A stretch of DNA of 64,000 bases from Micromonospora sp. BL4 (GTDB lineage Bacteria > Actinomycetota > Actinomycetes > Mycobacteriales > Micromonosporaceae): NCBI RefSeq assembly GCF_003667505.1, contig NZ_RCVJ01000054.1, positions 1 to 64,000 of the forward strand, given 5' to 3'. Below are positions 59,064 through 64,000 of the stretch, in pieces. The translations under genes were made by a program, and so were the position numbers. Positions within the stretch are counted from its first letter, which is position 1. Each line of letters starts with the position of its first letter. The notes below the pieces were generated by a model, which saw nothing but the letters and a program-made list of their open reading frames with translations, was not told where the DNA came from and searched no databases.

Positions 59064-60598
59064 CGAGACTCCTTGACGTCGTCCCCGTTGGCCGCGGCGA
59101 GGATGGCTTGTTGGGTGGCGGAGGCGCGGGGCAGCATGGCCACGGTGCGACCACGGTGCAGGACGACCACCCGGTCACAGAGGCTCAGCAGCTCCGGCAG
59201 CTCCGACGAGGCGAGCAGGATCGCCATGCCGGAGTCGGCGAGCCGGTGCAGCAGGTGGTAGATCTCGGCCTTGGCGCCGATGTCCACTCCCCGGGTCGGC
59301 TCGTCGAGCAGGAGCAGTCGTGGTCGCCTCAGCAGTTGCTTGGCGAACACGATCTTCTGCTGGTTGCCACCGGAGAGCGTCGCCACCGGGATCGACGGTG
59401 ATGCCGCCTTCACCGCCAGGGTGGTGAGCTGTTCGGCCACCGTCCGGCGCAGCAGCGGGCGGCGCACCAGCCCGAGCGTGGTCAGCGACGACAGCGCGGA
59501 GAGCACGACGTTGTCCGCCACGGAGTGCTCCAGCATCAGCCCCGCGCCGCGCCGGTCCTCGGGGACGAAGGCCACCCCGCGCGCCAGTGCCGCCCGGGGG
59601 CCACCGGGGCGGTACGGCCGGTCGCCGATGGTCACCTGGCCGACGCGCCGGCCGGAACCGCCCGCGCCGAACAACGTCTCCAGCAGTTCGGTACGCCCGG
59701 CGCCCATCAACCCGGCGAGGCCGACGATCTCTCCGGAGCGCACGGTGAGATCCACGCCGGCCGGCTCGGTCCGACCGGGCACCGGCCGGCGGGGCGTCAC
59801 GGCGAGCCCGCGTACGTCGAGGAGCACGTCACCGGGTTCGTTGCGGCCCTCGCCGAAGAGCGCGTCGACCGACCGGCCGACCATGAGCTGGATGATGTCC
59901 TCCCGGGAGGCGAGCCGCGGGTCGACGGTGCCGGCGACAGTGCCGTTGCGCAGCACGGTCACGCGGTCGGCGATGAGCTCGATCTCCGCCATCCGGTGCG
60001 AGATGTAGACGATGCCGACTCCGGCCCGGCGCAGCTCGGCGATCGTCGCGAAGAGCCGTTCGACCTCGGCGTCGGCCAGCGCCGCGGTCGGTTCGTCCAT
60101 GATCAGGACTCGCGCGCGCAGCGACAGGGCTCGACCGATCTCGACCAGTTGCTGCTCGCCGACGCGCAGCGACCCCACGAGCCGGCGCGGGTCCAGGTCC
60201 GCGCCGAGCGTCCGCAGGTGCGCCTCGGCCTGCCGGCGCATCCTCCGGATGTCGACGGTGCCGAGGCGGGTACGCGGCTCGCGCCCGAGGAACATGTTCT
60301 CCGCGATGGACAGCCCGGCCACCAGGTCCAGCTCCTGGTGGATGGTCGCGATGCCAGCGCGTTGGGCATCGGCCGGGCCGGCGAAGCTGACCGGCTCCCC
60401 GTCCACCTCGATCGTGCCGTCGTGCTCGGTGATCACACCGGAGAGCACGTTGATCAGCGTGGACTTGCCGGCCCCGTTCTCGCCGAGCAGCGCGTGCACC
60501 TCACCGGCGGTCACGGTGAGGTCGATGTCGCGGCAGGCGTGCACGCCGCCGAACCGCTTGCCGATGCCGGTCATCCGGACCAGCGGCCGATCTGTCAT
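59060..60598 (-). CDS. Sugar ABC transporter double ATPase, RbsA-like
   Basis: 512 residues with two ATPase halves. Half 1: Walker A GENGAGKS, signature-like LRVGEQQLVEIGRAL, Walker B LIMDEPTAAL. Half 2: degenerate Walker A (GLMGAGRTELLETLFG), signature LSGGNQQKIVFAKQLL, Walker B LLLDEPTRGVD. This layout is typical of ribose/galactose/arabinose importers. ATG 60598. Confidence 0.96.
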   Translation of the reverse strand: MTDRPLVRMTGIGKRFGGVHACRDIDLTVTAGEVHALLGENGAGKSTLINVLSGVITEHDGTIEVDGEPVSFAGPADAQRAGIATIHQELDLVAGLSIAENMFLGREPRTRLGTVDIRRMRRQAEAHLRTLGADLDPRRLVGSLRVGEQQLVEIGRALSLRARVLIMDEPTAALADAEVERLFATIAELRRAGVGIVYISHRMAEIELIADRVTVLRNGTVAGTVDPRLASREDIIQLMVGRSVDALFGEGRNEPGDVLLDVRGLAVTPRRPVPGRTEPAGVDLTVRSGEIVGLAGLMGAGRTELLETLFGAGGSGRRVGQVTIGDRPYRPGGPRAALARGVAFVPEDRRGAGLMLEHSVADNVVLSALSSLTTLGLVRRPLLRRTVAEQLTTLAVKAASPSIPVATLSGGNQQKIVFAKQLLRRPRLLLLDEPTRGVDIGAKAEIYHLLHRLADSGMAILLASSELPELLSLCDRVVVLHRGRTVAMLPRASATQQAILAAANGDDVKESR

Positions 60599-60638
60599 AC
60601 GGCACCTCGTGGCTCGTCTGCGGATCTGGGGGTTGGAC

Positions 60639-60672
60639 GGAGCCGGAGGCCCTGGTGCGGGCCTCCGACTCC
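60639..60672 (-). terminator. Hairpin between GH172 gene and ABC ATPase gene
   Basis: GGAGCCGGAGGCCC-TGGTGC-GGGCCTCCGACTCC: 14-bp stem with one mismatch, eight bases after the GH172 stop and 41 bases before the ATPase start. It may attenuate read-through from the enzyme gene into the transporter genes. Confidence 0.5.
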
Positions 60673-60679
60673 GACCGGG

Positions 60680-63600
60680 TCACGACGTCAGGCGAGCCTC
60701 GATGTAGTCGAGGCCGGCCAGGTAGCCGCTCGAAGCGGCGGCCTTGCCGGTCACCGTGAGGGTGAGGGTGTGCCGGCCCGCCGACAGTTCCCGCTGGCCG
60801 TAGTCGAGCGGGTCGCTGACGACCACGTCCGGCGAGCGGTACGCGTCGAACGCCTCGCCGATCCGGGCGCCGTCGATGGCGACCGTGTTGGTGCCGTAGT
60901 CGCGGGCCAGCGTCTGCACCAGTCTCAGCTGGTAGGTGCCGGTGGTCGGTACCTCGAACGCCACGGTCACGCTCTTGTTCGGCGCGTCCGGCCGGAACCA
61001 CAACTGCGCGCCGCGGGACCAGCGGATGCCGCAGCAGTCGCCCTGCACGTCCGCCGGAGCGTCGGCCGAGACCGCGGGCAGCAGCGACTCGGCTTCGATC
61101 CGCAGGGTGTCGCCGGTGGTGGCCGACGCCGGTGCCGAGTAAGCGCCGAGGTTGCCCGCGGCGTCCACCGCGCGTACCCGGTAGTGCCAGGTTTCACGCA
61201 GGCCGAGGCCACTGTGCTCGAAGCTCGGCCGGGTCGTGACACCCACCCGGTTGTCCGGCCCGGGCGTGAACCCGGCCTGCCGCGAGGCGAACACCTGGTA
61301 GCTCGGCGCGTACACGTCGTCGGTGGCCGGCCGCCAGGTCAGTGCCACCGCGTTCGTCGTGCCGCTCGTCGCGGTGAGCCCGGCTACCTGCGTCGGTTTG
61401 GTTTGGTCGACGAAGGGAGTGACCTCGCTGAGCACCGCGTACCGGGCCGCGGACCAGGCCGGAGAGCCGGCGGTCGGCGTCAGCGTGACGGTCACCGCCG
61501 ACCTGCCCCTGGTGAGCGCGGGCGGAAGCCGGAACTCGTCCTCCAGCCAGCGGTGCGAGCCGTTGGCCAGCGGCTGCGACCAGGTGCCGGCGTCGTGGCC
61601 GTCCACCTGGACCCGCACCGACTGGTATCCGGCGCTCTGGTCCCCCACCCGGCGCAGCACCGCGCCGGTGTTGCCCGAGGCGACGGCCACCCGGAACCGG
61701 ACCGGCGTGGTCGAGGCGCGGAGGTCGTCGGTCACCGGTCGGGGCGCGCCGTCGTCGCCCTCGTAGGTCGCGGTGAGCACCTGACGCGCACCGCCCGAGG
61801 TGTAGCCGTGCGCCGACTCGCTGGCGGGGTCGCCGACGTCGACGGTGTCGGTCCAGCGCTGCCCGACGGTGTCCTGCCCGTACCAGTAGGCGGTCGAGCC
61901 GTACCGGGCCGGGTCCTGGTCACCCGGGCCGTGCTCGATGCCGAACCGCAGGTCGGTGGAGAACGACACGGCCTCGGCGAGCATGAGGCGGAAGGCGCCG
62001 GTGCAGTCGTACCGGCAGCCGTAGTCACCGACCTCGTGGGCCGGGTTGCCGTTGGTGGGCGCCGAGAACGTGCCGTGGTTGAAGTACCAGCCGCTCTCGT
62101 AGAAGTCCTCGGTTCCGGTGCCGTGGATGCTCGGGCTCTGCGCGCCGTCCACGTAGACCCGTTCGTCGCCCTCGAGGTAGTTGCGCTGGTTGCCCGCGGG
62201 GATGTGCCCTTCCATGGTGTGCGTGACCCCGACGAACTTGCCGCGTCCGGCCACGTCGAGGAAGAGGTGGTCGTTGCCGGGGGTGGTGTCGGCGCTCGAC
62301 GCGGTGGCCCGGAAGTAGCCGGCCGTGCCGGTCGGGCGCAGCGCCGGCGCCCAGCGGGCCGAGCGTGCGGTGGTCACGGAGGCCACCGACGACGTGATCG
62401 GCACGGATGAGCCGTTGCGCAACTCGATGCTGAACCGTGACCGGTAGGGCATCGGCCACCAGGCCGACAGCGTCGCGGTCGCGGGGTCCACGCCGAACAT
62501 CAACGATTTCACCGGGTGCAGTCCCAGGCCGGTGCCGAAGAACTCGCCGAGTGGCGCGTCCACGGTGGTCTCGCCGTCGAACGTGATGCGCAGCCGGCTG
62601 TCCCGCAGCACCGCGTCGGAGGCCGCGACGGCCGCCCTGCGGTCGGCGTCGGCCGGGTAGCTCATGGTGTTGCTGCCCTGCCAGGTCTGCGCGGTGATCC
62701 GGTAGCCGTGGGCGGCCTCGGCGTCGACGTGGGACGGGCCGAGGTCGAGGGTGTCGGTCCGCTTGGCGGTCCCGGCGACCAGGCTGTCGACCCAGTAGGT
62801 GAACTCGTTGACGTCCAGGTCCGACGAGACGAACTGGTTCCGCACGGTGATCGTGGACTTGCCGGCCGTGGCGCTCGCCGGCAGCTCGACGGTCTGGTCG
62901 AGCCAGGTGCCGAAGGGCACCGGGTCGTTGGCCGGCCACTCGGCGACCGGTACGCCGTCCACCAGGATCCGCGCCCGCTGGTGCCCGATGTGCGGGTCCA
63001 GCCGGCGGGTCAGCCGTACGCCGGTGTTGGCCGGGTCGACGGCCACCCGGAACTCGCTGCCGCCGTCGGGCCCGTAGGCGCGCCCGTCGTCGGCGACCGG
63101 CGTCGGCGGCCCGACGAGTTGCGGCATCCGCAGTTGGAGCGCGTTGACGGCGCCGGGGCCGACGCCGCTGGCGAGGGTGACCGCGCCCTTGGCGGGGACG
63201 CTGAACTCGCGGTCGGTGGTCGTCGCGCCCGCTTCCGGGCGCTTCGGGTCACGGGTGCCGGCGGCCTTGAGCTGGTCGATGACGTCCAACGCGCGGTCCG
63301 AGGGGTCGAATGTGCGCACCCCGTCGGCGGTGGTGAACTTGCGGTAGGTGACGTGGTAGAAGATCGGGTTCTTCTCGGTGGTCACCCGCATCGAGCTGCG
63401 GTAGGTCATGGGCGCCTTGATGTAGACGCCGCCGGAGCTCTGCGCCGCGTTGGCGACCACCGGGTAGACGAAGGGCGCGCCGAGCTTGCCGTCGACCACG
63501 TCCTGGAGCGGAGCGTCGAGCACGGTCACACCGTCGAGGACCACCTTGATGGTGCCGGTGGCGGAGACGTTGCCCTCGTCGCGGGTGAACCAGATCGAGT

Positions 63601-63931
63601 CGATCTCACCGGAGCCGGTGGCCTCGGCGAGGACGCAGCCGTCGGCGCCGGTGCGCAGGCACGAGTACTGGCCGGAGAAGCCGTCGTCGTTGCCGCCGCT
63701 GCGGTCGAAGCTGGAGAACTGGTAGGCCCGCGGACCGTCGGGGAGCTCGGCGAGACGGTCGAGCCGGCGGTAGACGTCCCATCCGGTGGGGCCGTTGTCG
63801 GCGGAGGTGGGGGCGGCGGAGGCCGGCCCGGCTGGGCCGACCAGGGCGGTTCCGGCCAGCAGCGCCGCGGTGAACGCGGCGCGCAGCAGCCGGCGAGCGG
63901 GGGTCCGTGGTGCGTGGGTGGTGAGTGTCAT
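60680..63931 (-). CDS. Secreted GH172 (DUF2961) glycosidase with FnIII and binding module
   Basis: 1083 residues. ATG 63931 with GGAAGG upstream; signal peptide with RRLLRAAFTAALLAGTALVG, cleavage near ASA. The GH172 core starts SSFDRSGGNDDGFSGQYSCL and continues after an insert with HTMEGHIPAGNQRNYLEGDE and SPSIHGTGTEDFYESGWYF. The first Glu of LEGDE and the Glu of GTGTED are 21 residues apart, the spacing I recall for the catalytic pair of the founding enzyme. Two related beta-sandwich modules (ending EAAHGYRI and ESAHGYTS) are built around the core, then FnIII (PTQVAGLTATSG) and a C-terminal carbohydrate-binding-like module (RIEAESLLPAVS). GH172 enzymes act on D-arabinofuranosides or fructofuranosides. 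Confidence 0.88.
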   Translation of the reverse strand: MTLTTHAPRTPARRLLRAAFTAALLAGTALVGPAGPASAAPTSADNGPTGWDVYRRLDRLAELPDGPRAYQFSSFDRSGGNDDGFSGQYSCLRTGADGCVLAEATGSGEIDSIWFTRDEGNVSATGTIKVVLDGVTVLDAPLQDVVDGKLGAPFVYPVVANAAQSSGGVYIKAPMTYRSSMRVTTEKNPIFYHVTYRKFTTADGVRTFDPSDRALDVIDQLKAAGTRDPKRPEAGATTTDREFSVPAKGAVTLASGVGPGAVNALQLRMPQLVGPPTPVADDGRAYGPDGGSEFRVAVDPANTGVRLTRRLDPHIGHQRARILVDGVPVAEWPANDPVPFGTWLDQTVELPASATAGKSTITVRNQFVSSDLDVNEFTYWVDSLVAGTAKRTDTLDLGPSHVDAEAAHGYRITAQTWQGSNTMSYPADADRRAAVAASDAVLRDSRLRITFDGETTVDAPLGEFFGTGLGLHPVKSLMFGVDPATATLSAWWPMPYRSRFSIELRNGSSVPITSSVASVTTARSARWAPALRPTGTAGYFRATASSADTTPGNDHLFLDVAGRGKFVGVTHTMEGHIPAGNQRNYLEGDERVYVDGAQSPSIHGTGTEDFYESGWYFNHGTFSAPTNGNPAHEVGDYGCRYDCTGAFRLMLAEAVSFSTDLRFGIEHGPGDQDPARYGSTAYWYGQDTVGQRWTDTVDVGDPASESAHGYTSGGARQVLTATYEGDDGAPRPVTDDLRASTTPVRFRVAVASGNTGAVLRRVGDQSAGYQSVRVQVDGHDAGTWSQPLANGSHRWLEDEFRLPPALTRGRSAVTVTLTPTAGSPAWSAARYAVLSEVTPFVDQTKPTQVAGLTATSGTTNAVALTWRPATDDVYAPSYQVFASRQAGFTPGPDNRVGVTTRPSFEHSGLGLRETWHYRVRAVDAAGNLGAYSAPASATTGDTLRIEAESLLPAVSADAPADVQGDCCGIRWSRGAQLWFRPDAPNKSVTVAFEVPTTGTYQLRLVQTLARDYGTNTVAIDGARIGEAFDAYRSPDVVVSDPLDYGQRELSAGRHTLTLTVTGKAAASSGYLAGLDYIEARLTS

Positions 63932-63978
63932 GAGCGCCTTCCACGTCGGTGGGTGGGGCGGGTTGCGAGGCGATGTCA

Positions 63979-63992
63979 AGGAATCGATTTCT
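63979..63992. promoter_or_regulatory. LacI-type operator AGGAATCGATTTCT
   Basis: Palindrome with one mismatch from GAAATCGATTTC, a common LacI-family half-site pair in actinobacteria, 48 bases upstream of the GH172 start. It would control the GH172-transporter-GH43 locus. The regulator gene is not in the window. Confidence 0.55.
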
Positions 63993-64000
63993 CACCGCAA

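Noticed and set aside
59525..62410. 961-codon plus-strand open frame opposite RbsA-like and GH172 genes
   Set aside because: Spans two well-supported minus-strand genes and has shadow composition.

Overview
The window is 64 kb of very high-GC DNA with dense, often overlapping genes, many GTG starts, ATGA/GTGA couplings, many ECF sigma factors and a large secreted carbohydrate-active enzyme repertoire. This points to a mycelial actinobacterium; Micromonosporaceae is my best guess, but that is inference from gene style and content. I saw no rRNA, tRNA, CRISPR array, transposase or phage gene, so it reads as chromosomal accessory/arm DNA with several eroded genes.

Layout. (1) 1-6.7 kb: a secreted pectate lyase cut by the left edge, a shortened SigJ-like sigma factor, an alpha/beta hydrolase, an NmrA-like reductase, a cupin remnant, a tandem universal stress protein and a FAD-linked oxidase. 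(2) 6.8-12.9 kb: a FUSC membrane protein; a three-gene operon (macrolide-type glycosyltransferase, membrane protein, hydrolase-like protein); a small zinc-finger protein; a divergent MmyB-type regulator/FMN reductase pair. (3) 12.9-14.9 kb: a decayed LacI regulator next to an intact GH11 xylanase-CBM2. (4) 15-31 kb: a membrane Ser/Thr kinase, a solo TOPRIM protein, a TetR/alcohol dehydrogenase divergon with clear operators, small detoxification-type proteins (VOC, OsmC), an SGNH esterase, a SigE-family sigma with its coupled membrane partner, a GlxA-type regulator with an HD protein and an oxidoreductase, and a GH62 arabinofuranosidase with ricin-type lectin. (5) 31.3-36.6 kb: two large tandem genes of unknown function, one with a pre-toxin-like segment and a putative HNH-type C-terminus. 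(6) 36.7-43.1 kb: a complete TctCBA transporter, a divergent TctDE-like two-component system and an orphan TAXI binding protein. (7) 43.2-49.1 kb: two secreted proteins, a second sigma/membrane-partner pair and a LysR regulator. (8) 49-54 kb: a tightly coupled five-gene operon for uptake of a small amino-acid-like solute (ABC transporter) and its processing (D-aminoacylase, penicillin-recognising-type serine hydrolase). (9) 54-64 kb: an N-acyltransferase-like protein and a GH172-ABC transporter-GH43 locus that probably captures a D-arabinofuranose or fructofuranose glycan.

How parts fit together: the pectate lyase, xylanase, GH62 and GH172/GH43 genes each have a palindromic LacI/AraR-type site upstream, which fits substrate-controlled breakdown of plant or cell-wall polysaccharides. 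The main candidate for an undescribed system is the two-gene pair at 31355-36599. The clearest promoter architectures are the TetR operators inside the dehydrogenase promoter (18421-18477), the 30-bp-spaced direct repeats between tctC and its response regulator (39854-39903), and the LysR-type dyad upstream of the D-aminoacylase operon (54119-54137).
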